Source: Candidimonas sp. SYP-B2681
GTDB lineage: Bacteria > Pseudomonadota > Gammaproteobacteria > Burkholderiales > Burkholderiaceae_B
DNA length: 64,000 nucleotides
Reading direction: 5' to 3'
Assembly: GCF_003971065.1 (NCBI RefSeq)
Contig: NZ_RYDV01000003.1
Location: 62,001 to 126,000 of the forward strand
The position numbers and the translations under genes are program-made. Shown here piece by piece: positions 18,863 through 27,159 of this stretch (position 1 is the stretch's first letter; each line of letters opens with the position of its first letter). The notes below the pieces were generated by a model. That model was not told where the DNA came from, ran no database searches, and was given only the letters and a program-made list of their open reading frames with translations.

Positions 18863-19181
18863 GATGGTCCTTGGGTGACAAAACGGGGAATTAGTATTGA
18901 TGTGTGCAGCGCAATAAATCCAGTAATCTAGCCTAAGTAGGCTCGCGCGGCAAATAGCGTGGAGATGGATGCGAACAGATATCACACAGCCTGCATGGAC
19001 ATGCTCAAGCCGTCCTCACAGTTTAAACGATCCGAAAAAAACCGGAAATCGCTAAAGTCGGTCCGGCTTTGCGCTATGATCTTTATCGATAGGCACCGTT
19101 GCGAGAGGCGCTAGTGCATAGGTCCGCCCTCTCGCACGATCAGCCGCAACCTGGCGATCCCTAGAATTCTGGAGTTTCTGC
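18863..19181. other. Intergenic region between alaC and the Mth938-like gene
   Basis: A 319-bp divergent region with no credible gene. It should hold promoters for both directions. It contains a 14-bp palindrome AGCCTAAGTAGGCT at 18930-18943 on the alaC side, a TATGAT hexamer at 19075-19080 that could be a -10 element for the rightward transcript, and a strong inverted repeat at 19101-19135 listed separately. Confidence 0.6.
19101..19135 (+). promoter_or_regulatory. Structured 5' leader hairpin upstream of the Mth938-like gene
   Basis: The arms 19101-19110 and 19125-19135 can pair as eight base pairs (GCGAGAGG with CCTCTCGC), then a one-base bulge and two more pairs, closing a 14-nt loop. 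No U-run follows, so it is not an intrinsic terminator. An alternative stem pairs GTTGCG (19098-19103) with CGCAAC (19145-19150) and excludes the first. It sits downstream of the possible TATGAT -10 and ahead of the GTG start at 19182. A regulatory role is inference. Confidence 0.45.
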
Positions 19182-19631
19182 GTGCAATTACAAAGCGAAT
19201 CTAATCCGGCGCTGAACACGGTAACCGCGTACGGAGAGGACTATATCGAGATCAATCAGATTTCGTATGGGCATGCCGTGCATTTCGCGCCTGAAGGCGA
19301 AATTCATGCCTGGTCAGTCAAGACTGTTCAAGACATAAGCGCCGATGTGCTGCGTGCCCTGGCCGGACTCAGCGACACCACCCCTGATCCTATGGCTTTC
19401 TTGCATGGGAATGTTGCAGCGCAAAAACCCGAAGACGCCCCCGAGGTACTGCTGATAGGTACGGGGCTAAAGCAGCACATGCTGCCTGCCCATATTACCG
19501 GCCCTTTACTGGCAATCGGTATAGGCGTGGAAGCGATGAGCACCCAGGCAGCGGCGCGTACCTATAATATTCTAATGTCCGAGGGACGCCGCGTAATTGC
19601 CGCCCTTCTACCCCTTCAGGAAAACGCATGA
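19182..19631 (+). CDS. Mth938-like domain protein (DUF498 family)
   Basis: A 149-residue soluble protein of the Mth938-like fold, recognised by the ending pattern PEVLLIGTG, LLAIGIGVEAMSTQAAARTYNIL and the final R-V-IAALLPL. The biochemical role of the bacterial family is not established. The start is GTG at 19182, with GGAG at a suitable distance. Its stop overlaps the peroxiredoxin ATG by 4 bp (ATGA), so the two are co-translated. A structured leader lies just upstream. Confidence 0.85.
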   Translation: MQLQSESNPALNTVTAYGEDYIEINQISYGHAVHFAPEGEIHAWSVKTVQDISADVLRALAGLSDTTPDPMAFLHGNVAAQKPEDAPEVLLIGTGLKQHMLPAHITGPLLAIGIGVEAMSTQAAARTYNILMSEGRRVIAALLPLQENA

Positions 19632-20095
19632 GCGAAGTCGCAGTTGGCCAGGCTGTACCATCCTTTACGGCCGTCAGTACACACGGTGAGCTCAGTACAG
19701 AATCCTTGCATGGCCGTTCAGTCGTTCTGTATTTTTATCCCAAGGACAGTACCCCCGGTTGTACTAGCCAAGCGCAAGGATTCAGAGACCTGTACCCGAA
19801 CTTTGCTGCTGCAGGGTGCGAGATCGTAGGAATATCTCGTGATTCGCTTAAATCACATGCGAACTTCACCGAAAAACAAAACCTGCCTTTTCCGTTGATT
19901 TCCGACCCTGACGAGACCCTCTGCCAGTTGTTCAACGTCATGAAACTGAAAAATATGTACGGTAAACAGGTACGAGGAATAGAACGCAGTACATTCCTGG
20001 TTAACAAGCAAGGGGTTTTGGTAAAGGAATGGCGTGGCCTGCGAGTTGCTGGCCATGTTGACGAGGTATTGCAGGCCGCCCAAGAGCAGGCCTGA
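19628..20095 (+). CDS. Peroxiredoxin, Bcp/PrxQ type
   Basis: A 155-residue thiol peroxidase that reduces hydrogen peroxide and organic hydroperoxides. The peroxidatic cysteine is Cys45 in STPGCTSQ. The common PrxQ resolving cysteine five residues later (position 50) is absent: glutamine is there. A second cysteine, Cys64, and another near residue 100 (LCQLF) exist. So it may work as a 1-Cys enzyme or use another partner thiol. It overlaps the Mth938-like gene and lies 80 bp before the PIN-PhoH gene. Confidence 0.93.
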   Translation: MSEVAVGQAVPSFTAVSTHGELSTESLHGRSVVLYFYPKDSTPGCTSQAQGFRDLYPNFAAAGCEIVGISRDSLKSHANFTEKQNLPFPLISDPDETLCQLFNVMKLKNMYGKQVRGIERSTFLVNKQGVLVKEWRGLRVAGHVDEVLQAAQEQA

Positions 20096-20175
20096 AGCAC
20101 TTCTTTCCCAGACTGCCTGGCAACCAAGACCGTTTTCCGCATTCACTTTCAAGTCCGTCCAGGAGCACACACTTT

Positions 20176-21819
20176 ATGCCGCTACCTAAGTTGCCAACCC
20201 GTATGGGAGCCATGGTCACTGCTGACGCCTACCGCGAGGCGGCCGACGCGTCAGAAGTTGCAGAGGCTCCCGCAGCTGCCATCACGCGTGAGCCGCAGGC
20301 CAAACGTGAAGCACAAGCCAAGGCAACATCACTTCCAATCGCCCCTCCGGTACCGGAGCCGCCCACGTTGGCGGTAGTCACTTCCCGGCCGGCCAAGAAG
20401 ACTCGCCTGCCCGTGGCCAAGCGCAAGATGTTTGTGCTGGACACCAACGTGTTGCTGCATGATTCGAACTCCCTATTCAAGTTCGAGGAACATGACATTT
20501 TCCTGCCCATGATCGTATTGGAAGAACTCGATCATCAGAAGAAAGGTATGTCCGAAGTTGCGCGTAATGCCCGTCAGGTCAGCCGTTTTCTGGACGGTCT
20601 GGTGGCAAATTCCAACGAGCTCGATAAGGGCGTATCGTTAGACGCCGTGGGCAATGTGGAAGCATTGGGCAAGCTCCATTTTCAGACCACGGCCCTGTAC
20701 TCGACCTTGCCCATAGAATTGCCACCGGGCAAGGCCGACAACATCATCCTGAATGTAGTCCACGCCCTGCAGGCGGTATATTCGAAACGCCAGGTTGTCC
20801 TGGTATCGAAAGATATCAATATGCGACTCAAGGCACGTGCTTTGGGCCTGCCCGCCGAAGACTACCTGAACGATCACGTCCTGGATGACTCCGATCTGCT
20901 TTATGACGGCGTGATGCCCTTGCCCGAGAATTTTTGGGCAAAGCATGGCAAAGACGTTGAGTCCTGGCTACAGGGCGGCACAACTTACTATCGAATAAAA
21001 GGGCCTTTGTGCTCCGAGTTCATTGTCAATGAATTCGTGTATTTCGACGGTGAGCTTCCACTTCAGGCACAGGTAAAAGAGGTCAGCGGCACAAGCGCGG
21101 TATTGGCCACCCTACGCGACTACAGTCATGGAAAAAACAACGTATGGGGCATTACGGCGCGCAATCGCGAGCAAAACTTTGCCTTGAACTTACTGATGAA
21201 CCCTGACTGCGATTTCGTATCATTATTGGGACAGGCTGGAACCGGAAAAACATTGCTTGCCCTTGCCGCAGCGCTGACACAGACCTTGGAAACCAAGCGA
21301 TATAACGAAATCATCATCACCCGGGCGACGGTTCCGGTTGGCGACGATATCGGCTTCTTGCCCGGCACCGAAGAAGAAAAGATGCTGCCCTGGATGGGGG
21401 CCCTGGAAGACAACCTCGAAGTCCTGCACCTGGGTGCCGGCACGGGCGAATTTGCTCCTAACACTGGCGGCCAAGACTGGACTAAAAGCTCGACCATGGA
21501 ACTCATCCGGTCGCGAATCAAGGTAAAGTCCTTGAATTTCATGCGCGGGCGCACGTTCTTGAACAAGATGCTGATTATTGACGAGGCACAAAACCTCACA
21601 CCCAAACAGATGAAAACCTTGGTCACGCGTGCTGGGCCTGGAACAAAGATCGTCTGCCTGGGCAATATTGCCCAGATTGACACTCCGTATCTCACCGAAG
21701 GCAGCTCCGGGCTGACTTACGTCGTCGATCGTTTCAAGGGTTGGCCGCATGCCGGTCACATTACACTGCAGCGCGGCGAGCGTTCACGGCTGGCCGACTA
21801 CGCCAGCGAAGCCCTCTAA
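20176..21819 (+). CDS. PhoH-family protein with N-terminal PIN domain
   Basis: A 547-residue fusion. Residues 1-80 are an alanine/proline-rich, low-complexity extension. Residues about 85-230 form a PIN nuclease domain (FVLDTNVLLHD with Asp89, then EELDH and VSKDINMR). The C-terminal part is a PhoH ATPase with Walker A GQAGTGKT (352-359) and Walker B-like MLIIDEAQN. The PIN-PhoH arrangement is known as PhoH2, which in mycobacteria unwinds and cuts RNA; that activity here is inferred. AGGAG lies 10 bp before the ATG. A clear terminator follows the stop. Confidence 0.93.
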   Translation: MPLPKLPTRMGAMVTADAYREAADASEVAEAPAAAITREPQAKREAQAKATSLPIAPPVPEPPTLAVVTSRPAKKTRLPVAKRKMFVLDTNVLLHDSNSLFKFEEHDIFLPMIVLEELDHQKKGMSEVARNARQVSRFLDGLVANSNELDKGVSLDAVGNVEALGKLHFQTTALYSTLPIELPPGKADNIILNVVHALQAVYSKRQVVLVSKDINMRLKARALGLPAEDYLNDHVLDDSDLLYDGVMPLPENFWAKHGKDVESWLQGGTTYYRIKGPLCSEFIVNEFVYFDGELPLQAQVKEVSGTSAVLATLRDYSHGKNNVWGITARNREQNFALNLLMNPDCDFVSLLGQAGTGKTLLALAAALTQTLETKRYNEIIITRATVPVGDDIGFLPGTEEEKMLPWMGALEDNLEVLHLGAGTGEFAPNTGGQDWTKSSTMELIRSRIKVKSLNFMRGRTFLNKMLIIDEAQNLTPKQMKTLVTRAGPGTKIVCLGNIAQIDTPYLTEGSSGLTYVVDRFKGWPHAGHITLQRGERSRLADYASEAL

Positions 21820-21851
21820 AGGCCAAGGCATTCGTTCATCCGCTTCAACAG

Positions 21852-21878
21852 CCCGGGCAAAACGCCCGGGTTTTCTTT
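21852..21878 (+). terminator. Intrinsic terminator after the PhoH gene
   Basis: CCCGGGC (21852-21858) and GCCCGGG (21864-21870) form a perfect 7-bp GC stem with a 5-nt loop, followed by TTTTCTTT. It ends 12 bp before the pdxA start codon, so pdxA must have its own promoter, receive read-through, or be affected by this hairpin. Confidence 0.88.
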
Positions 21879-21889
21879 ACACTGCCAGC

Positions 21890-22900
21890 ATGAGCCTTAC
21901 TACGTCATTACCGATAGGATTCACCATGGGCGATGCGGCCGGCATTGGACCCGAGATCATCGTGAAAGTCTTCGCTGCCGGCTTGCCCCATCCTGCCCTG
22001 GTCTATGGCGATGCCGCTATTCTGGACGCGGCAATCAGAAAATTAGGCTGGTCTGAGACGATGCGGGTCGAGACGGTAAGTGACGCCGAACTGACCGTGA
22101 ATCGGGCCGGGGTCATTCCGGTACTGAATCGCTGGCAAGCCTTGCCTGCCGATTTACCACCAGGCCAGCTAAGCGCGGCGGCAGGCCGGGCCGCCTACGA
22201 ATACCTGTGCCACGCCATTGATGACGCCCAGGCCGGCCGATTACGCGCCATCGTGACTGCTCCGCTCAACAAGAAAGCCATGCAGGCTGGCGGCGCCGAT
22301 TACCCAGGCCACACTGAGATTCTGGCTGAACGCACCGGAACGTCGCACTATGCCATGATGCTGGCCAATCCCGAACTGCGAGTCATTCTGGCCACCATTC
22401 ACGAACCGCTTGCCAATGTCTCGTCGCTCATTACTTTCGAGACTGAACTCAATACCATACGCTTGGCACATCAGGCTTGTCAGCAAGCCGGGATCGCGAG
22501 CCCGCGCGTAGCCGTAGCGGGCCTTAATCCTCACGCTGGCGAAGACGGACGTTTTGGGAAAGAGGAATTGCACGTGATCACTCCCGCCATCGACCAGGCC
22601 CGCTCCGAAGGAATCAATGCAAGTGGGCCGTGGCCGGGCGACACCATATTTATGCGCGCCCGTAACAACGAGTTTGATATCGTGGTGGCTCAATACCATG
22701 ATCAGGGGCTGATACCGGTCAAATACCTGGGAGTGGATCATGGGGTCAACGTGACCGTTGGGTTGCCGTTCGTACGTACCAGTGTCGATCACGGCACCGC
22801 TTTCGACATTGCCGGCCAAGGCATCGCAGATGCCACTTCCTTACGCACGGCGTACGACTTGGCGCTAGTCATGACGCCTGACAAAGGCGCTTGCCTGTGA
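21890..22900 (+). CDS. pdxA: 4-hydroxythreonine-4-phosphate dehydrogenase
   Basis: A 336-residue NAD-dependent enzyme of the DXP-dependent pyridoxal phosphate pathway; it oxidises 4-hydroxythreonine phosphate before ring closure with PdxJ. Family motifs are GFTMGDAAGIGPEI at the start, PGHTEILAERTG (about residue 137) and QYHDQGLIPVKY (about residue 268), which carry the metal-binding histidines. The ATG at 21890 gives the family N-terminus; upstream in-frame sequence overlaps phoH and the terminator. The neighbours surA and ksgA, common beside pdxA elsewhere, are not here. Confidence 0.95.
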   Translation: MSLTTSLPIGFTMGDAAGIGPEIIVKVFAAGLPHPALVYGDAAILDAAIRKLGWSETMRVETVSDAELTVNRAGVIPVLNRWQALPADLPPGQLSAAAGRAAYEYLCHAIDDAQAGRLRAIVTAPLNKKAMQAGGADYPGHTEILAERTGTSHYAMMLANPELRVILATIHEPLANVSSLITFETELNTIRLAHQACQQAGIASPRVAVAGLNPHAGEDGRFGKEELHVITPAIDQARSEGINASGPWPGDTIFMRARNNEFDIVVAQYHDQGLIPVKYLGVDHGVNVTVGLPFVRTSVDHGTAFDIAGQGIADATSLRTAYDLALVMTPDKGACL

Positions 22901-22954
22901 ACGAAGACTGCAGTTCTTCAGCTCTAAGCCCCCTAACAACCCGAATTTGATCGA

Positions 22955-23929
22955 ATGAAGCCACGCTTTTCAATTGACCCCTTCCTTGTAAAATTATTTC
23001 TCGCCATCCTGTTGGCCAGTTTTATTCCTGCCCACGGCATAGGAAAACCTATTTTCGGCTGGGCGACGAACCTGGCGATTGCATTGTTGTTTTTCCTTCA
23101 TGGCGCACGCCTGTCGCGAGAGGCCATCATTGCCGGGGCCTCACATTGGCGCCTGCACAGTACGATATTTGCGGTGACCTTTCTCGTTTTTCCGGCATTG
23201 GGCCTTCTGGCAGGACCGCTATTCAGGCCCTATGTCACCGCCGATCTTTACACCGGCATTTTGTTCCTGTGCTGCCTGCCCGCAACGGTGCAATCAGCCA
23301 TCGCCTTCACGTCGATCGCGCGCGGCAATGTTCCCGCTGCCGTTTGCAGTGCTTCGGCATCAAGTCTTCTTGGCGTATTCATCACCCCGATATTAGTTGG
23401 ACTTGTTCTGGCGGGAAGCAATGCGGCGAATCTGCCCTTTTCTTTCAACTCGATCGGTAAGGTCATGCTGCAATTGCTCCTGCCTTTCGTGCTGGGGCAG
23501 CTTGCCAGACCATGGATAGGCGCATGGGTCATCAAACGCAATCGGATGCTCAAAGTCGTCGACCAGGGATCCATTCTACTGGTGGTGTACACCGCATTTT
23601 CCGCAGCCGTTATCGGCGGACTCTGGTCAAATACGCCCTTGTCGTCACTGATAGCGCTGGTTATTATTTCTTTGATCTTGCTGGGACTGGTGCTGGCGAT
23701 GGCTTTGATACTCGGGCGCCTGTTCAAGTTTGCCCTTGAAGACCGTATCACCCTGATCTTTTGCGGATCCAAGAAAAGCCTGACTAGCGGCATCCCGATT
23801 GCCAACATTTTGTTTGCCAGCAGTGCAGTGGGTGCCGTGGTGTTGCCGGTGATGATTTTTCACCAGATACAGCTTATTGTCTGCGCAATGATTGCCGGGG
23901 CGTTTGCACGGCGCTTATCCCATTCCTGA
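22955..23929 (+). CDS. Bile acid:sodium symporter-family transporter (YfeH-like)
   Basis: A 324-residue membrane protein with about nine or ten segments. It resembles the SBF-like branch of the BASS superfamily, with LLFFLHGARLSREAI early on and CGSKKSLTSGIPIANILF near the C-terminus. The family takes up organic anions with sodium; bacterial YfeH-type members have no firm substrate. It lies 54 bp after pdxA on the same strand and overlaps the 3' end of the convergent dnaB by 15 bp. Confidence 0.85.
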   Translation: MKPRFSIDPFLVKLFLAILLASFIPAHGIGKPIFGWATNLAIALLFFLHGARLSREAIIAGASHWRLHSTIFAVTFLVFPALGLLAGPLFRPYVTADLYTGILFLCCLPATVQSAIAFTSIARGNVPAAVCSASASSLLGVFITPILVGLVLAGSNAANLPFSFNSIGKVMLQLLLPFVLGQLARPWIGAWVIKRNRMLKVVDQGSILLVVYTAFSAAVIGGLWSNTPLSSLIALVIISLILLGLVLAMALILGRLFKFALEDRITLIFCGSKKSLTSGIPIANILFASSAVGAVVLPVMIFHQIQLIVCAMIAGAFARRLSHS

Positions 23930-25300
23930 GGTGAAGTTCAAGAACCTGGTGCTGGCGCCCTGGAAGGTAAGGCGCACGCTTCCGATTGGACCGTTACGTT
24001 GCTTGCCTACGATGATCTCGGCCGTACCTTTATCCGGAGAATCGGGGTTATAGACCTCGTCCCGGTAGATAAACAGAATCAGGTCGGCATCCTGCTCGAT
24101 AGCACCAGATTCCCGCAAGTCGCTCATTACGGGGCGCTTGTTAGGACGTTGTTCAAGACTGCGGTTCAGCTGCGACAAGGCGATTAGCGGACACTGAAGT
24201 TCCTTTGCGAGCCCCTTAAGCGAACGACTGATTTCCGATATTTCGGTCGCACGGTTTTCCCCAGAGGAATTGGCCGACATCAATTGCATGTAATCAATAA
24301 TGATCAGGCCCAGCTGGCCGCATTGGCGCGCCAGCCGCCGAGACCGGGCCCGCACTTCCATCGAAGTTAAAGCCGGCGTCTCGTCAATGTATATCTGTGC
24401 TTCTTGTACTTGCTGGACGGCATGGGTTAACTTAGGCCAGTCATCGGCCGTTAGCTTGCCGGTGCGCATGCGGTGCTGGTCCAGCATTCCGACCGAACCG
24501 ACCATACGCATTGCCAATTGCACTGCACCCATTTCCATCGAGAACACCGCCACGGGCAAGCCCTGCTCGATCGCAACGTGCTCGCCGATATTCATCGAAA
24601 ACGAGGTTTTGCCCATGGAAGGCCGCCCGGCCACAATAACCAGATCACCCGCTTGCAGACCAGAAGTCATGCGATCGAGATCGGTAAAGCCAGTGGGCAC
24701 ACCTGTGATATCGGAATCACCCTCGCGATGATAAAGCTCGTCGATTTTCTCGACGACCTGGGTGAGCAAGGGCTGGATATCCTGGAACCCTGTCGTGCCG
24801 CGTGACCCTTCTTGAGAAATCTGAAAAACGCGGGACTCGGCTTCGTCAAGCAACTGACGAGCTTCCTTGCCTTGCGGGTTGAAGGCCGCAGCGGAAATTT
24901 CGTCGGCCACCGACACCAGTTTACGCAACATGGACCGTTCGCGAACAATTTCGGCATAGCGTCGGATGTTTGCGGCCGATGGCGTGTTATGCGCCAGGGC
25001 ATTCAAATAGGCCAGCCCGCCTACTTCGTCCGATTTTCCAGCACTAGCCAGGGATTCGTTGACCGTCACCACATCGGCTGGCCGCGCCAATCCGATCAGG
25101 CGGGTAATATGTTGCCATATGATTTTATGGTCGAAGCGATAGAAATCGTCTTCGTTGAGCACATCGGTGATACGGTCCCAGGCAGCATTATCCAGCAACA
25201 GACCGCCCAACACGGATTGTTCGGCCTCGACCGAATGTGGGGGAACGCGCAAATAGTCTAACTGCGCGTCGCTGCTTTTCTTCTTGCTGTCCAAATCCAT
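23915..25300 (-). CDS. dnaB: Replicative DNA helicase
   Basis: A 461-residue DnaB. The N-terminal helical domain (VPPHSVEAEQSVLGGLLLD) is followed by the RecA-like motor with Walker A GRPSMGKTS, Walker B LGLIIIDYMQLM and the DLRESGAIEQDAD arginine-region motif. It unwinds DNA ahead of the replisome as a hexamer. I use the ATG at 25300; a TTG four codons earlier is possible. It lies downstream of rpsF-priB-rpsR-rplI but is separated from it by a terminator. PriB, a restart partner, is encoded in that operon. Confidence 0.97.
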   Translation of the reverse strand: MDLDSKKKSSDAQLDYLRVPPHSVEAEQSVLGGLLLDNAAWDRITDVLNEDDFYRFDHKIIWQHITRLIGLARPADVVTVNESLASAGKSDEVGGLAYLNALAHNTPSAANIRRYAEIVRERSMLRKLVSVADEISAAAFNPQGKEARQLLDEAESRVFQISQEGSRGTTGFQDIQPLLTQVVEKIDELYHREGDSDITGVPTGFTDLDRMTSGLQAGDLVIVAGRPSMGKTSFSMNIGEHVAIEQGLPVAVFSMEMGAVQLAMRMVGSVGMLDQHRMRTGKLTADDWPKLTHAVQQVQEAQIYIDETPALTSMEVRARSRRLARQCGQLGLIIIDYMQLMSANSSGENRATEISEISRSLKGLAKELQCPLIALSQLNRSLEQRPNKRPVMSDLRESGAIEQDADLILFIYRDEVYNPDSPDKGTAEIIVGKQRNGPIGSVRLTFQGASTRFLNFTSGMG

Positions 25301-25329
25301 ACTCCGGAACAAACCTGATCAAAAAATGC

Positions 25330-25355
25330 AGAAAGCCGGTATACACCGGCTTTCT
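25330..25355 (-). terminator. Intrinsic terminator after rplI
   Basis: An 11-bp perfect inverted repeat (25330-25340 and 25345-25355) closes a 4-nt loop. On the minus strand it is followed by GCATTTTTT, giving a clear end to the ribosomal-protein operon about 60 bp past rplI and just before dnaB. Confidence 0.88.
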
Positions 25356-25416
25356 GTTTCATGCGGGCGAGGTGTACATTCCAGAACCAAGGAATGTACC
25401 ACGTGGCTGATGTGAA

Positions 25417-25872
25417 TCAGGCCATTTCGCCTTGTACACGTACCGTGATATCCACTACGACATCGGCGTGTAAAGCAATGGAGACGGGGAATTCGCCAAC
25501 TGCTTTGAGCGCGCCGTCGGGCAAACGCACTTGCGATTTTTCGACGGTAGTGAAACCTTCACGGCTCAGGGCCGCAGTGATGTCCATGCTGGTTACCGAA
25601 CCGAACAGGCGGCCATCAACACCGGCCTTCTGGGAAACAGTAAGCACCAGGTTAGCCAGCTTTTCACCAGTAGCCTGTGCAACAGCAAGCTTGTCAGCCT
25701 GGATCTTTTCGAGTTCCGCACGGCGGGCTTCGAATTCTTTCAATGCGGTTTCGGTAGCACGGCGGGCAATTCTCTGGGGAATCAGAAAGTTGCGAGCGTA
25801 ACCGTCGCGTACACGGACAACCTCACCGAGGTTACCCAGATTAACGACTTTTTCGAGCAGAATAACTTGCAT
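25417..25872 (-). CDS. rplI: 50S ribosomal protein bL9
   Basis: A 151-residue L9 with the N-terminal [30 protein letters not shown] that binds 23S rRNA, a long connecting helix, and a C-terminal domain. Length is normal. It is the last gene of rpsF-priB-rpsR-rplI, 16 bp after rpsR, with a terminator downstream. Confidence 0.98.
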   Translation of the reverse strand: MQVILLEKVVNLGNLGEVVRVRDGYARNFLIPQRIARRATETALKEFEARRAELEKIQADKLAVAQATGEKLANLVLTVSQKAGVDGRLFGSVTSMDITAALSREGFTTVEKSQVRLPDGALKAVGEFPVSIALHADVVVDITVRVQGEMA

Positions 25873-25888
25873 GACGATAGGCCCCGGA

Positions 25889-26161
25889 TTAGTTGTGGTT
25901 ATCGGTGTAAGGCAACAGAGCCAGGAAGCGCGAACGCTTGATAGCTGTGTCCAACTGACGTTGGTAATGTGCCTTGGTACCGGTTAAGCGGGCAGGAATG
26001 ATCTTGCCATTTTCCTGGATGAAATCACGCAAGGTATCGAGATCTTTGTAATCGATTTCGTCAACATTGGCGGCTGTGAAACGGCAGAATTTGCGACGTT
26101 TGAACAGCGGGTTTTGTTGCGTGAACTTGCGTTTTTCTTTGCCTTTTTTGAAGAAAGCCAT
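25889..26161 (-). CDS. rpsR: 30S ribosomal protein bS18
   Basis: A 90-residue, very basic protein. The core [25 protein letters not shown] is typical of S18, with an N-terminal lysine-rich start ([13 protein letters not shown]). It binds 16S rRNA as a heterodimer with S6, whose gene opens the operon. GAGG precedes the start. Two inverted repeats lie in the gap before it. Confidence 0.98.
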   Translation of the reverse strand: MAFFKKGKEKRKFTQQNPLFKRRKFCRFTAANVDEIDYKDLDTLRDFIQENGKIIPARLTGTKAHYQRQLDTAIKRSRFLALLPYTDNHN

Positions 26162-26179
26162 AATGTGCCTCTTTAATGT

Positions 26180-26230
26180 TTGGGCTTAGCCCAAGCTGTA
26201 TGGTCCATGCATCGAGCGTTTATTCGCTCG
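26180..26230 (-). other. Two inverted repeats in the priB-rpsR gap
   Basis: The gap holds TTGGGCT-T-AGCCCAA (26180-26194) and CGAGCG-N6-CGCTCG (26213-26230). Neither is followed by a clear U-run on the minus strand. They could form mRNA hairpins between priB and rpsR, affecting processing, stability or ribosomal-protein feedback. Function is inferred only from structure and place. Confidence 0.5.
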
Positions 26231-26255
26231 CGCAGTAATTTGCCATGAATTCCTG

Positions 26256-26573
26256 CTACACAACGGCGCTTGCGCCGCCGGCAAAAACCCGATTCGCCTG
26301 TTGTATATGCAACACCAACTTATTTGAGCCCTTGCGAACGGGGGCTAAAAAACCCTCTATCGACATGGACGCACCCAAGGGGGTATCGGCCAACAACAAA
26401 GCGATGTCTCCCAGAGCAACGGCAGAAAGTACCAATTCGATCCGGCGCATATGACCGGCTTCCTGGACTTCTGATTCGTGAGTGAGCATCATTTCAACTG
26501 CGGGCAAGCCCGCTGGGGTATACCGTAACGGCTTGACCTCCAGGGCTGTAGCAGTCAAAAAAATCTGATTCAC
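26256..26573 (-). CDS. priB: Primosomal replication protein N (PriB)
   Basis: A 105-residue single OB-fold protein that binds single-stranded DNA and helps PriA restart stalled forks. The pattern [18 protein letters not shown] and the position between rpsF and rpsR identify it. The start is GTG at 26573, 23 bp after rpsF; no ATG is available near the expected N-terminus. It is co-transcribed with the S6 and S18 genes. Confidence 0.94.
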   Translation of the reverse strand: MNQIFLTATALEVKPLRYTPAGLPAVEMMLTHESEVQEAGHMRRIELVLSAVALGDIALLLADTPLGASMSIEGFLAPVRKGSNKLVLHIQQANRVFAGGASAVV

Positions 26574-26596
26574 GCTGTAGCTCGAGACACAGGCCC

Positions 26597-26974
26597 TTAT
26601 TCCGATTGTGTTGCCGGTGCGGCTTCTGTGCTTGCCTTACGGGCCTCTTCGCGCTCGACCGACTTCATCATCAACGAAGGCGCTGTATGCGCTTTCTTGG
26701 TCTTGATAAGCAGGTGGCGCAAAATGGCGTCGTTGTACCGGAACGAGTGATCGAGTTCGTCGAGCACTGTCTGGCCGCATTCGATGTTGAAGCAAACGTA
26801 ATGCGCTTTTACAAGCTTCTGAATGGGATAAGCCAACTGGCGGCGACCCCAGTCTTCGAGACGATGAATCTGGCCACCATTGCTGGTGACCACAGCCGAA
26901 TAGCGTTCGATCATGGCAGGCACTTGCTCGCTTTGATCGGGATGCACGATAAACACTACTTCGTAGTGACGCAT
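26597..26974 (-). CDS. rpsF: 30S ribosomal protein bS6
   Basis: A 125-residue S6 beginning [18 protein letters not shown], with the RRLAYPI-type motif ([11 protein letters not shown]) and a charged C-terminal tail. It pairs with S18 on the 30S platform. AAGGAG stands before the ATG. It is the first gene of the operon, with a good sigma-70-like promoter about 80-110 bp upstream. In many bacteria an S6:S18 complex represses this operon by binding the leader; a CCC-N-GGG stem in the 75-nt leader could serve, but I cannot show it. Confidence 0.98.
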   Translation of the reverse strand: MRHYEVVFIVHPDQSEQVPAMIERYSAVVTSNGGQIHRLEDWGRRQLAYPIQKLVKAHYVCFNIECGQTVLDELDHSFRYNDAILRHLLIKTKKAHTAPSLMMKSVEREEARKASTEAAPATQSE

Positions 26975-27055
26975 AAACTACACTCCTTGTGGATATCTTT
27001 TAACCAAGACCCAAATAACGGGGATCAGCCAAAAGGAACAGCCCGCCCTTATGTC

Positions 27056-27085
27056 GTTATAACCGCGACAAAGAGAGTCGAGCAA
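27056..27085 (-). promoter_or_regulatory. Likely sigma-70 promoter of rpsF-priB-rpsR-rplI
   Basis: On the minus strand a -35 TTGCTC (27085-27080) and a -10 TATAAC (27061-27056) are separated by 18 bp. Transcription would start near 27049 and give a leader of about 75 nt before the rpsF ATG. Confidence 0.55.
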
Positions 27086-27159
27086 GAAACAACCAAGCAT
27101 TTTAGCACGCGGCCCCATGCGCCGCAATATCATTACGCTGACCGCTGGAAATGTCTGAA

